This document shows positions 35,079-44,479 of a stretch of DNA of 64,000 bases, piece after piece. This DNA comes from CAWIHK01 sp963835935. Its GTDB lineage: Bacteria; Bacteroidota; Ignavibacteria; UBA10030; CAVZMI01. The stretch is taken from the NCBI GenBank assembly GCA_963835935.1, contig CAWIHK010000001.1, forward strand, positions 744,001-808,000, written 5' to 3'. Under the pieces are notes generated by a model that did no database searches, was not told the origin of the DNA, and was given only the letters and a program-made list of their open reading frames with translations. The number at the start of each line of letters is the position of its first letter. Position 1 is the stretch's first letter. Made by a program: the position numbers and the translations under genes.

Positions 35079-35738
35079 ATGAATAAGAAAATTAAATTAA
35101 TAGTATCTATAGCCATAGCTATAATTATTGGCTATTTTGGGTATGATATTATTTATGTTATGATTTATGTTCATCATTTTGATAATTCCAACTACAAAGC
35201 ATGCTTATGGATCTTTTCAGATTCAGTACAGAAAGATATAGATACTACAGCCGTTTGTGGAAGTGTCAGAAAGACCGACAAAATATATACATATATTTAT
35301 AAACATCATTATTTCATTTCAATATGGGAAATTAAGGCTCTTCATGATGTCGATATAAATAAAATAGTTATTAAAAAGAATATTATGCTTGGACACGTAA
35401 AGTTAAAACCAGGAGAAATATTAGATGTGGGAAGCGGAATCGAAACACAAGTAAAATTTGGTCCTTTTTTAAAAGATACGATAGTTATTGATTTAGATAA
35501 TAATTCGAAAAGTATTAGAACCTTCGAAAAGGCTAACTATCGTGGTTTTTATGGTTCTGTTAGTAGGATGGCGTTTGAAAACGGCGAAGGGGAAATTATA
35601 GCCTTAGAAGAATATACTCGTGAATTTATTCCGACGTTGTTTTTAATGTATAAAGCTAACAATAGTTTTTATACAATCACAATTCATTCAGATAAACCAT
35701 TTGACGAAAATATTATTAACATACTGAACTTAAAATGA
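35079..35738 (+). CDS. Putative membrane-anchored immunity protein for cassette 5
   Basis: 219 residues with GAGGG upstream. One N-terminal membrane helix (LIVSIAIAIIIGYFGYDIIY) anchors a periplasmic domain with YRGFYGSVSRMAFENGEGEI. It is about three-quarters identical in its second half to the protein at 54722, which follows the homologous tip of cassette 13. Paired conservation supports a cognate immunity function. Confidence 0.72.
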   Translation: MNKKIKLIVSIAIAIIIGYFGYDIIYVMIYVHHFDNSNYKACLWIFSDSVQKDIDTTAVCGSVRKTDKIYTYIYKHHYFISIWEIKALHDVDINKIVIKKNIMLGHVKLKPGEILDVGSGIETQVKFGPFLKDTIVIDLDNNSKSIRTFEKANYRGFYGSVSRMAFENGEGEIIALEEYTREFIPTLFLMYKANNSFYTITIHSDKPFDENIINILNLK

Positions 35739-35770
35739 TTTATACTTAACTTTCCTCGTTTTAATGGAGA

Positions 35771-37072
35771 GTGAGCCAAAGTTTAAAAATAATTTTTCAA
35801 TACATTCCGAACACAAACAAGCTGTTGATTTTTGGCAACGGCTCGGCGCAAAGCAATATCTCTATTTATCGATACGACGGCAATGGTTCTATGACAAGCG
35901 ATCCGAATGCCGGTATAAACTTTGTAATTTATGATTGCAATAACATGCCATTGATTGAATACAAAGGAAATCAGAAGTTAGAATACACTTATGATGCTAA
36001 TGGCACGCGTATATCAAAAACTGTAGGAAAAAATAACACTTATTATACTACAGGCGTGACTGGTAATAGTGAGATGGAGACTATTGTAGGAGCATCGACG
36101 ACGAGTCGCTACTACATTTGGGGATTAGATCATCTTGGACATATAACAAGTGCAATGCATTATTACTATCTTAAGGACCATCTTGGCAGTATCCGAATGA
36201 CAATAAATAAAAATGGTAAAGTAGTGAGCTATAACGATTATTACCCGTATGGTTCTATTATGCCTATGCGATCTAAAAATATTGCAATGGCTGATGAGCG
36301 ATATAAATTTATTGGGAAAGAGCAGGACGCAGAGACGGGCTATGATTGGTTTGGAGTGCGAGGATATGATGGCTTGGAATGCCGTTTATTGACTATTGAT
36401 CCACATTCGATATCCTATCCTGGATTAAGCCCGTATGCTTATGCTGGTGATAATCCAATATCTTATCTTGATCCGACAGGGATGGATTCAACGCAAGCTC
36501 AGCAGCTAAATGAAGCGCTTAGTACCACTCATAATAATAACAAAAATGATCATCTTGTATGTCTAAAACTGGTAGTTAAAGCCCTTACACAATATTTATC
36601 ACTTCAAGGTGCTACGGTTCCAGATGAGATTTTGTCAGCTCTTATTAATGGAACTGGGGCTAATGGTGCGATAGATAATATTGAAGCCTCTGAAAATTTT
36701 ACTAAAACTGATGCTAAAAGTGCAATGCAAGAAGGAAGCAATGGTGGAGTTACCGTTGCAGTTGAAAGAGGAAAAAATCACGGTCATATTGACCTTATAG
36801 GTGCTGGGAAAAGTCAGCCTACAACAATTAAAGACTTGAAAGGCAATAATCCAGTTGCACTGGGTAGTTCAGGATATGCGTTACGAGAATCATGGGAAGA
36901 ACGAGGGAAAATATCAGCATCATTTTCTAATTCTCCTACATATTATCATTATAATGGCTTTATTCCAAGGCCATCTGGAGGAGTAGCACAATCAACATCA
37001 AGTAGTATTCTTCAGCAACCATCTCTAATGCAAGTAATAACAAATGTAATGATGAATGGATATGGTAGATAA
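35771..37072 (+). CDS. Silent RHS cassette 6: core plus papain-like tip (paralogue of the active tip)
   Basis: GTG 35771 is formal; core homology begins at 35799 (YIPNTNKLLIFGNG). Allele GHITSAMHYYY. The tip after DPTGMDS (~36485) carries HLVCLKLVVKALTQYL (Cys) and HGHIDLIGAGKSQP (His), then YHYNGFIPRP, matching the active tip (KCSKITIDAVEQYA, GHIDVVGAG, YKGFTPRP). A cysteine hydrolase of papain/CHAP type is the best guess. A conserved ~45-bp junction lies just upstream, also seen before cassettes 10 and 14. Confidence 0.77.
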   Translation: MSQSLKIIFQYIPNTNKLLIFGNGSAQSNISIYRYDGNGSMTSDPNAGINFVIYDCNNMPLIEYKGNQKLEYTYDANGTRISKTVGKNNTYYTTGVTGNSEMETIVGASTTSRYYIWGLDHLGHITSAMHYYYLKDHLGSIRMTINKNGKVVSYNDYYPYGSIMPMRSKNIAMADERYKFIGKEQDAETGYDWFGVRGYDGLECRLLTIDPHSISYPGLSPYAYAGDNPISYLDPTGMDSTQAQQLNEALSTTHNNNKNDHLVCLKLVVKALTQYLSLQGATVPDEILSALINGTGANGAIDNIEASENFTKTDAKSAMQEGSNGGVTVAVERGKNHGHIDLIGAGKSQPTTIKDLKGNNPVALGSSGYALRESWEERGKISASFSNSPTYYHYNGFIPRPSGGVAQSTSSSILQQPSLMQVITNVMMNGYGR

Positions 37073-37092
37073 TAATTTATAAGGAGGTTCGA

Positions 37093-37938
37093 ATGAATAT
37101 TATTTTTTTTATCAATCTTATAGTTTGTTTTCTTGAATTTAATGGAAAGCAGGAAAGTTTCAATGAAAATGTTTTAGACATTTCTCCTGATTCAAAAAAA
37201 ATATTGACCTTAGAGAGACAAAAAGAAGATGTAATTCATGTGTGGAATGAATCTTCAATGTCAACATGCTACACCAAAAATCTGGGAAACGAACATCTTT
37301 CTGAGGCGATCTTTATAAGCGATTCTGAATTTATTGGATTTATGAGTAATAAAAATCAATTGCTTATTAATATAATCTCAGGTTCAGAGAAATCACTAAA
37401 AGATTTGAAGGGTATTCATCCCAAATGTTTAACATATGATCGAACTACCCGCACTCTTGCAATTATTGAAAATCTTGGTGACATCGAAGGAGATCATGTA
37501 GGAATGTCTGTTGATCTTTTTAAGATAGATATAGGAAAATTGAGAAGGTATAACTTTAAGAGGAGTGGTGCTTTTATTTTTGATATAACATTTTATAATA
37601 ATGAGACGTTACTCTTCAATGATGAAAGTATTTTGGTATCATTAAACCTCAACACTCTTAAGTGGGAGAAAATTCGAAATAATGAAGGAATGCCGGTTCT
37701 GTTAGGTGAAAGTAGATTAAATATTACAAGAGATAAACGGTTCTTATTTTTTTCAATAAACGATAAAGGAGGTTTAGCTACTTATCAATTCTCAACGAAA
37801 GAATTAAAATCTTTACAAGGCTATCATGATTTAATATTTCCAATTCTCTCTCCTGATGAAACATATTTTATTGCCGAGTTAGGACAAAGTGAAGAGTATG
37901 AGGCACGCTTAATAAAGGATACATCGTTCTTGAAATAA
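37093..37938 (+). CDS. Putative exported immunity protein for cassette 6 (propeller-like)
   Basis: 281 residues with a perfect AAGGAGG before the ATG. The hydrophobic start MNIIFFINLIVCFLEF is a signal peptide or anchor. NVLDISPDSKKILTLERQKE and the final LIKDTSFLK match the immunity protein of the active tip (21586). Propeller-type strand repeats fill the rest. It is the clearest example of a tip family and immunity family travelling together. Confidence 0.73.
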   Translation: MNIIFFINLIVCFLEFNGKQESFNENVLDISPDSKKILTLERQKEDVIHVWNESSMSTCYTKNLGNEHLSEAIFISDSEFIGFMSNKNQLLINIISGSEKSLKDLKGIHPKCLTYDRTTRTLAIIENLGDIEGDHVGMSVDLFKIDIGKLRRYNFKRSGAFIFDITFYNNETLLFNDESILVSLNLNTLKWEKIRNNEGMPVLLGESRLNITRDKRFLFFSINDKGGLATYQFSTKELKSLQGYHDLIFPILSPDETYFIAELGQSEEYEARLIKDTSFLK

Positions 37939-37968
37939 TGAAAGAGAACATACGGCGGTATTAATTTT

Positions 37969-39006
37969 GTGATATACGATTGCAACAACATGCCATTAGC
38001 AGAGTATAAAGGAAATACCAGATACGATTATACCTATGATGCGAATGGAACACGTATTTCAAAGACAATCGGCAAGAATACGACATATTATACTCATGGC
38101 GTAAGCGGTAATGCGGAGATGGAGACAATTATCGGCACTTCATCAACGACGAATAGATATTATATATGGGGCTTGGATCATTTAGGGCATATTACAAGTG
38201 CAATGCATTATTATTATCTCAAGGATCATCTCGGTTCAATAAGAATGACGATAAATAAGAATGGCAAAGTAGTTAGCTATAATGACTATTACCCGTACGG
38301 CTCAATAATGCCTATGCGCAGTATGAACATGGCGATGGCGGATGAGAGGTATAAGTTTAATGGAAAGGAACAAGATGCGGAGACTGGCTATGATTATTTT
38401 GGTGCGAGATATTATGACGCATTGAGAGGGCAATGGACGAGCGCGGATGTTTTCAAAGAGAAGTATCCAAGACTCAGCCCATATTGCTATTCTGGAAACA
38501 ATCCAATCAATTCAATAGACCCAAATGGGAAATACATAAGATTCGTAATAAATGATATATACTGCGCTCGCCAATGGACAATAGCGGGAGCAGAGAACCA
38601 ACTCATGCATGAAGCGATTCCATTCATAGGCTATTGTTATATTGGTGATCGTATCATTAGAAATGATCCATCCTTTAGATTGACGTCTGCAGAGATCGGG
38701 AAGACTGCATGGTTTCTCGCTGGAGATATTATTTCTGGAGGTGCAGCTCGTTATTTAAATGAGACCGCGAATACACTTGACAATTTAAGAAATAACAATG
38801 AAGGAATATCGTCTGAACAAATGTCTGCTTTAAAGGGTGATGAAACAATATTTGAAATGGCTACCAGCGAAAAGGTTGAAGGTGTGACCTTCTTTCTTAA
38901 AGCAACTATGGATAAGAATGGAAATGTAACACCTGATGAATCAGCGGATGGTACATTGATTATGCTAAATGAGAATGTCCCACTCTTAGTTGAAATTCAG
39001 CGATAG
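37969..39006 (+). CDS. Silent RHS cassette 7, main part (tip interrupted by IS256 copy 2)
   Basis: Core homology begins at about 37954 (GGINFVIYDCNNMPLAEY). Allele GHITSAMHYYY/MTINKNGKVVSYNDYY. 38155-38345 is practically identical to 43495-43683 of cassette 8. The tip follows DPNGK (~38520): IYCARQWTIAGAENQLMHEA..., helical, no recognised family. The true frame reaches ...DGTLIMLN at 38970; the residues after it come from the IS256 element. The remainder is at 40435-40580. Confidence 0.72.
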   Translation: MIYDCNNMPLAEYKGNTRYDYTYDANGTRISKTIGKNTTYYTHGVSGNAEMETIIGTSSTTNRYYIWGLDHLGHITSAMHYYYLKDHLGSIRMTINKNGKVVSYNDYYPYGSIMPMRSMNMAMADERYKFNGKEQDAETGYDYFGARYYDALRGQWTSADVFKEKYPRLSPYCYSGNNPINSIDPNGKYIRFVINDIYCARQWTIAGAENQLMHEAIPFIGYCYIGDRIIRNDPSFRLTSAEIGKTAWFLAGDIISGGAARYLNETANTLDNLRNNNEGISSEQMSALKGDETIFEMATSEKVEGVTFFLKATMDKNGNVTPDESADGTLIMLNENVPLLVEIQR

Positions 39007-40434
39007 AAATTTGAGGTTGTTGTCAACATAAATATTTTTTATGCGACAAGCAAATTTTGTTTTTTATTTTTATTCAACGCGTCAATTAATATTGGTAATG
39101 CACCGTAACCTTTTATTCTTCTAAATCCTTTTTCAGCTTCCAACACTCCAGCACAAACCCAGCGTGTAACTTGTTCTTCAGTCTTCCAATATTTTACATT
39201 CCTCTCTTTCTGTCGAACAACTGAATTGAGCGACTCGATCAGATTTGTCGATTGCAATGATTTGCGCAGAGCAAGAGGAAGATTAAGTCGATGCAGCGTC
39301 AACGTTTCATCCAATCCTTCACGTAAACTTTTTGCAGCCGACGAATGCTCTTGCTCCAAGTCCTGCGCAATTGATAGCAGCCGTTCTTTTGCTTTCACTG
39401 CATCGTTCATCGAATATGCTTCCGTCATTCTTCTGCTGACAACTCCCTGAAGATTTTTTGGAAGATAACTTAACACATTACGTTTCTTGTGAACTGTGCA
39501 GCGTTGGACATGTGTGTCTGTTCCAAGTATATCAATGACAGCTCGCCGCAAGGCTTTCGATCCGTCCATCACTACCAAATATAATTGCTCTGTGTGTAAT
39601 CCACGATCTATCAAATTTTCCAACAAACCTTTCGCTATCGTCGTATTTTCTGCCGATCCCTCCCATACCCCAAGAACATGCTTAATCCCTTTAGTATCAA
39701 TTCCTAACGCGATCACTACTGTATAATCACCAATGTGTATTCCATCGATCATCAACACTGCCAACTCTAATTCTTCCAGCCGTCGTTCAAACATTTCTTT
39801 TATCTTTTGAGCCGTTGCTGCAATCATTCTTCTGCTTACACTGCTCGAACTCGTTCCATACCCTTCTAGAAATTTACTCACTCCTTCTTCATACCTTCGT
39901 GTGCTAATGCCTCGAATCAAATCTCGATATGTCCTCTGAATTAATTCTGCAGACTTACTAAATAATCCGTACGTCTTCAAACTCCACGCATGCTTGTTCT
40001 CAACATCCACAACTCGGGTGACAAATATTTTTTTCCTCTTTCCATTTACGATCACCGATCCTGGATTTGTTCCATGTCGTGTGCACTGCCGATCAGGTAA
40101 ATGTTTATATCGTTCGCCTGCAAGTGATTTGACTTCTTCTTCCATGATCGTCTCCATCACTTGTAAGGAGATGCCTTCCATTTCTTCCGAGAGCGATTCT
40201 TTTAATCCCAACAAAACTTCTTTCACTGTGTCAACGATCTTTTCTTCCAACTTCTCAAAATGTTTTCCGCTCGTACTGTTGATTACTTCATTCGCTTTTG
40301 CTACTTTGATCTTGTGCATGGCGATAGTCCTTTCTTTGGTGTTTAATAATTTGAATCGTTATTTTCTCACCTCAGATTAACTATCGCCTGTATTTTTTTC
40401 AAGCGCTATTTTCAACTAACTTCGGGACATCACC
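38971..40434 (-). mobile_element. IS256-family insertion sequence, copy 2 (1464 bp, inverted)
   Basis: Same length, ends and transposase as copy 1 but on the opposite strand. The 8-bp target TGCTAAAT is repeated at 38963-38970 and 40435-40442. It interrupts the tip of cassette 7. Because each copy has its own matched duplication, the segment between the two copies has not been inverted by recombination between them since insertion. Confidence 0.93.
39039..40319 (-). CDS. IS256-family (Mutator-type) transposase, copy 2
   Basis: 426 residues, the same protein as that at 28068-29348, with the same catalytic blocks (MIDGIHIGD, VVMDGSKALR, NLIESLNSVVRQKERN). Intact, so the element is probably still mobile. 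Antisense frames that open across it are shadows. Confidence 0.95.
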   Translation of the reverse strand: MHKIKVAKANEVINSTSGKHFEKLEEKIVDTVKEVLLGLKESLSEEMEGISLQVMETIMEEEVKSLAGERYKHLPDRQCTRHGTNPGSVIVNGKRKKIFVTRVVDVENKHAWSLKTYGLFSKSAELIQRTYRDLIRGISTRRYEEGVSKFLEGYGTSSSSVSRRMIAATAQKIKEMFERRLEELELAVLMIDGIHIGDYTVVIALGIDTKGIKHVLGVWEGSAENTTIAKGLLENLIDRGLHTEQLYLVVMDGSKALRRAVIDILGTDTHVQRCTVHKKRNVLSYLPKNLQGVVSRRMTEAYSMNDAVKAKERLLSIAQDLEQEHSSAAKSLREGLDETLTLHRLNLPLALRKSLQSTNLIESLNSVVRQKERNVKYWKTEEQVTRWVCAGVLEAEKGFRRIKGYGALPILIDALNKNKKQNLLVA

Positions 40435-40580
40435 TGCTAAATCCGAAGTTGAAAGAAAAGTGGGGCAAAGATGTTGAGATAAATATTGGATTTTATTTTA
40501 ATCGATTAAAAGATAGATGGGAAAATAATAATCCTGAGGATGCTCGGGATCGAGAGGAATTGTACAATGCTGAAGAATAA
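40435..40580 (+). pseudogene. Silent RHS cassette 7, displaced C-terminal part of tip
   Basis: After the IS256 element and one copy of the 8-bp duplication, the frame of the tip continues as PKLKEKWGKDVEINIGFYFN... and ends ...REELYNAEE at the TAA 40578-40580. The charged helical end overlaps the start of the immunity gene by 14 bp. Removing the element restores a tip of about 195 residues. Confidence 0.7.
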
Positions 40581-41568
40581 TTTTTATTATAAATCAAAAG
40601 TAATCATTTTAAACATACTTATTCTCTCACTGGTATCTAATACTCACTGTCAATTAAGGAAATCAGATCCAGATGTCCTCCACGCTAAGCACAGAGCAGT
40701 ATATGTTGAGGCACGCAACGAAAAAGACGGACTTCAAAGCGGTGAGTTTGGCGATGTTGTCGTAATCGATCTTGACACACAGAAGAAATATTATGTTACA
40801 AATGATCTTTTTTACGATTTGCAGCCAACGTGGTCAATTGACGGAAAGAAAATTACATTTCTTTCGAATCGACCTAAGAATGAATTGGATAGAATCATAA
40901 TTGGCATTAATGGACCATATGGTATCTATAATTTTATTATAGACAGCCTCAGAATCGAGCGTGTAAAGATCAAAGGGCATCATGATGATTATATATATCT
41001 CCAGTGGGATTCTGATACCACATTGACATATATTACAGAAAATAAAATTATGAGGTTAAAGCCATCAAAATCTTTAATTTCCACATTAAAAGAGATTCAT
41101 AATATTCTTTTCATAGATGGAATGAGCATTTCACCGGCGAGTAAACTGATTACCTTTTCGATACATTATGACGAACAAAAAGGTTACCAAAAAACAGAAA
41201 TAATTAATTTTAAGGATTCGAGTGAGATATTTATTGCCGACAAAAGATTTGATATAGGTGGATGGTCGAAAAATGGTCGGAAAGTTTTACTCGCGTATGA
41301 TTCAACACTTTATGAGTATGATTACGAAGGAAAGCAATTAAGAACGATATTCACTCTTCCAAAAGAATTAAAGATAGGTATTCGCCGAGCTTTTCAAATA
41401 ACTAATACTACATTTGTGTTTGAAGCTGTTAAAACCAACATGAATTATGCAAAAGGAACCAAATATTACACGTATGATATCATGTCCTATGATATAGAGA
41501 CGCAGGGACTAAAACGTATAACAACAGATGGTGTTCAAAAAGAAGGATTGGATGTTTTTGTGGAGTGA
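40567..41568 (+). CDS. Putative TolB/WD-propeller-like exported immunity protein for cassette 7
   Basis: 333 residues from the ATG at 40567, chosen for GAGAGG 9 bases upstream; it overlaps the tip's 3' end. A hydrophobic signal (VIILNILILSLVSNTHCQ) is followed by propeller blades of the TolB type (DLQPTWSIDGKKITFLSNRP, FDIGGWSKNGRKVLLAYDS). Role inferred from coupling to the tip. The tip gene itself is now broken by an IS, so this gene may be expressed only as an orphan. Confidence 0.68.
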   Translation: MLKNNFYYKSKVIILNILILSLVSNTHCQLRKSDPDVLHAKHRAVYVEARNEKDGLQSGEFGDVVVIDLDTQKKYYVTNDLFYDLQPTWSIDGKKITFLSNRPKNELDRIIIGINGPYGIYNFIIDSLRIERVKIKGHHDDYIYLQWDSDTTLTYITENKIMRLKPSKSLISTLKEIHNILFIDGMSISPASKLITFSIHYDEQKGYQKTEIINFKDSSEIFIADKRFDIGGWSKNGRKVLLAYDSTLYEYDYEGKQLRTIFTLPKELKIGIRRAFQITNTTFVFEAVKTNMNYAKGTKYYTYDIMSYDIETQGLKRITTDGVQKEGLDVFVE

Positions 41569-41683
41569 AGTTAGATAAATTAAATCCTATATCACGATGT
41601 CGGGGAGCCACTATATTCTTCACTAACAGGGACAGGTTAATCCCGTATAGCTTTGGTTTATAAAGAGTAGCTAGCGGCGAAGT

Positions 41684-42145
41684 TTGTGTCCCATAAAATA
41701 TTTTTATCACAATAAAAAGAGCGGCAAGAAGCTTGTACCCAATTTCCCAACGTCGAAATCCGATACACTGCCAGCGTTAACACGGCCGGGATGGGTACAT
41801 TTTAGTCTTCGACAGGCACACCTTGATACTATAAAATATTATCTTAGAACGCTTGACGGATTAAAAACAATTTTGTATTCGGGAATGTTAACCGATCTCA
41901 ATCCATATTCAACATCATTTTATTTACCAAAAGGGAGTTATTATATCTCATTCACACGCAACACGACAACCCTAGATTCTACTCATTCGAAATGGTTTAT
42001 CACATTAACATCTACATGCGGTCATGAATTCGTTTACCGTAAATACGACGGACTCAACAGGCTCATTGAAGAGGGAGAATATGATGCGCAAGATAATTCA
42101 AATCACTTCACACAACAAAATGCGGAATCACTTACTTTCCCCTAA
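41684..42145 (+). pseudogene. Silent RHS cassette 8, upstream YD-repeat part ending at a nonsense codon
   Basis: From about 41713 (KKSGKKLVPNFPTSK) this is a copy of the RHS gene from its nucleotide ~18847 onward, the longest core fragment in the array. An in-frame TAA at 42143-42145 (after AESLTFP) breaks it; translation in the same frame then continues through 42146-44461 without a shift. The fragment lacks promoter and signal peptide. It is probably a non-expressed donor. Confidence 0.75.
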
Positions 42146-42307
42146 TCAAATACATATCCGGTAAAACAATTTGTTTACGACACGTTAAGCGCCGATCCGC
42201 TTGCATCCGGCGCGAGCAACCTTGCCGGCAAACTTGTTGCCGCGAAATCGTATCGCTTCGGTTTACTGGCAGAGCAGACGTATTATTCTTACGATTCATA
42301 CGGACGG

Positions 42308-44461
42308 GTGGAGTGGATTGCGCATTCGACTAACGGCATGTTCCCTGTAAAAATATTGTATACTTATGATCGGCAGGGGAATGTGCTTCAGAAACAACTT
42401 ATAAATATGAATCCGTACACAGGATATATGGGAGCATTTTACTACTGTTATGATGATCTTGGAAGGCTTGACACGGTTAAATCGCATTTTGGTGCAACAC
42501 AAACAGAAGCGACTTATGAATATTTTGCATCTGGAAAAGTAAAACGTACGGTGCTTGGCGGCGTGCAGGGAATGGATTACCGATACAACGAGCGGGATTG
42601 GCTTGAGTACATCAACGACCCGAACCCGAATGGTTCTGACCCAGGCAGCGATGGTTCTTCATCTATACAGCCTGCAAAAACAGGGACAAAAATTCCAAGT
42701 ATAATGAAAAATGTAAAACGTAGTAATGCGAAGAGCGTTAGTCCTCAGGTTGCAGAGGAATATCTGCCCGGCAAAGTTCCAGAGACACAAAAAGTGAAAA
42801 AAACAATTGCCGACAGGTTTGCAATGCAATTAGTTTACGATGGTTCATCCAGAGGAGGAATGGCTCCGCCGTACGGTTACCAGCCGCAATACAACGGAAA
42901 CATAAGCAGTATAATTTATAGATACGACAGCGTATATAAGAGTGATACATACCTTCTGAATGGAGACGAAGTTGTAGACAGCAGCGACGTTGTTGCATAC
43001 AATTATTTTTACGATGGCGCCAACCGATTGGTGGACAATTGGTTCAACTGGTATAGCCCGATGGCCCGTATGTTTATTGGTACAGATGCATACTGGGAAG
43101 GGATGAGTTACGATCCGAACGGCAACATAATGCAAATAAACCGCACCGATAATATCGGACTTGGAAATCCGATTAACAATCAATACATTCCGAATACAAA
43201 CAAGCTGTTAATATTTGGCAACGACTCGGCAAAAAATAATATCTCTATTTATCGATATGATGGCAACGGCTCTATGACAAGCGATCCGAATGCTGGAATA
43301 AATTTTGTGATATACGATTGCAACAACATGCCGTTAGCAGAATATAAAGGAAATACCAGATACGATTATATCTATGATGCGAATGAAACACGTGTTTCAA
43401 AAAAGGTTGGTACAAACACAACTTACTACACTCAAGGTGCGAGCGGCAATGCAGAAATGGAGACCATCGTCGGCACTTCATCAACAACGAATAGATATTA
43501 TATATGGGGCTTGGATCATTTAGGGCATATTACAAGTGCAATGCATTATTATTATCTCAAGGATCATCTCGGTTCAATAAGAATGACGATAAATAAGAAT
43601 GGCAAAGTAGTTAGCTATAATGACTATTACCCGTACGGCTCAATAATGCCAATGCGCAGTATGAACATGGCGATGGCGGATGAGCGATACAAGTTTATTG
43701 GGAAAGAACAAGATGCAGAAACAGGATTATACTTATTCGGACCACGACCGTTTGATTCAAATATTGGAAGATTTCTTAATCCAGATAGACTTAAAGAACT
43801 ATCTCCTCAATATAGTCCATATTGTTATGGCTTCGATAATCCGTTGCGTTATCTTGATCCAACGGGCTTGTCAGGGCAAGATGTTGATAATCCTAAACCG
43901 CCCGGAGATGAGGATAATCCAATGCTTGTTGAGGGTATGGATGTTACTTCAACAAGTTTGGTTCCCGAAGGTTATTATGGAATCTATTGTTATGGAACGA
44001 ATACAATTCAATATCACCCACGTGATCCGAAGGCGATTTACACATCACTGAATCGGGAATTTAGAACAATGGCTTTGGATATAGTAAGAAACACACCGTA
44101 CGCATCAGATCTTTACGATCTTATTAAGTATGCTCGCGGATTGAATAATAATACATACGAAAGAGATAAAATTATAGATATGGTAAAAGAACGCATTATC
44201 GAAAAAATGAAATCAAATGGAATTGCTATAACTCCTGAGGTCGATAATGCTGCACTAGGAATGGCTGTAGGTTTGATGTCAGTTCAAAATCCTGTGGCGG
44301 TTGCTGATCCAGTGTCTTATCGATTTGGTTATAGTACTGGAAGTGATACTGCTTTTTATGATGCATTCAGAAATTCTAATGGTCTAATCTCTGAAGTCAT
44401 AGATCATAATCAGCAAAGTAAAGATGGTGTTCCCCTCAAAATACAATTTTTCCTTTATTGA
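42308..44461 (+). CDS. Silent RHS cassette 8: long YD-repeat/core fragment plus unknown helical tip
   Basis: ATG 42308 is formal; homology is continuous from 42146 in the same frame. YD repeats with YDRQGNVLQKQLINMN, then the core. The left core segment (ANETRVSKKVGTNTTYYTQG) is like cassette 2; from GHITSAMH it is the other allele, so the core is mosaic. The tip after DPTGLSGQD (~43870) holds MKSNGIAITPEVDNAALGMA and DTAFYDAFRNSNGLISEVID, homologous to tip 4. Activity unknown. Confidence 0.75.
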   Translation: MEWIAHSTNGMFPVKILYTYDRQGNVLQKQLINMNPYTGYMGAFYYCYDDLGRLDTVKSHFGATQTEATYEYFASGKVKRTVLGGVQGMDYRYNERDWLEYINDPNPNGSDPGSDGSSSIQPAKTGTKIPSIMKNVKRSNAKSVSPQVAEEYLPGKVPETQKVKKTIADRFAMQLVYDGSSRGGMAPPYGYQPQYNGNISSIIYRYDSVYKSDTYLLNGDEVVDSSDVVAYNYFYDGANRLVDNWFNWYSPMARMFIGTDAYWEGMSYDPNGNIMQINRTDNIGLGNPINNQYIPNTNKLLIFGNDSAKNNISIYRYDGNGSMTSDPNAGINFVIYDCNNMPLAEYKGNTRYDYIYDANETRVSKKVGTNTTYYTQGASGNAEMETIVGTSSTTNRYYIWGLDHLGHITSAMHYYYLKDHLGSIRMTINKNGKVVSYNDYYPYGSIMPMRSMNMAMADERYKFIGKEQDAETGLYLFGPRPFDSNIGRFLNPDRLKELSPQYSPYCYGFDNPLRYLDPTGLSGQDVDNPKPPGDEDNPMLVEGMDVTSTSLVPEGYYGIYCYGTNTIQYHPRDPKAIYTSLNREFRTMALDIVRNTPYASDLYDLIKYARGLNNNTYERDKIIDMVKERIIEKMKSNGIAITPEVDNAALGMAVGLMSVQNPVAVADPVSYRFGYSTGSDTAFYDAFRNSNGLISEVIDHNQQSKDGVPLKIQFFLY

Positions 44462-44479
44462 ATAAGCTTTGGAGGACAT

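Noticed and set aside
39226..40380. Open frames opposite the IS256 transposases (74, 76 and 128 codons)
   Set aside because: Identical in both IS copies and antisense to a well-supported transposase; no ribosome site or domain.
27953..40434. Composite transposon made of two IS256 copies
   Set aside because: Each copy has its own 8-bp duplication, so they inserted independently; no common outer duplication was found.
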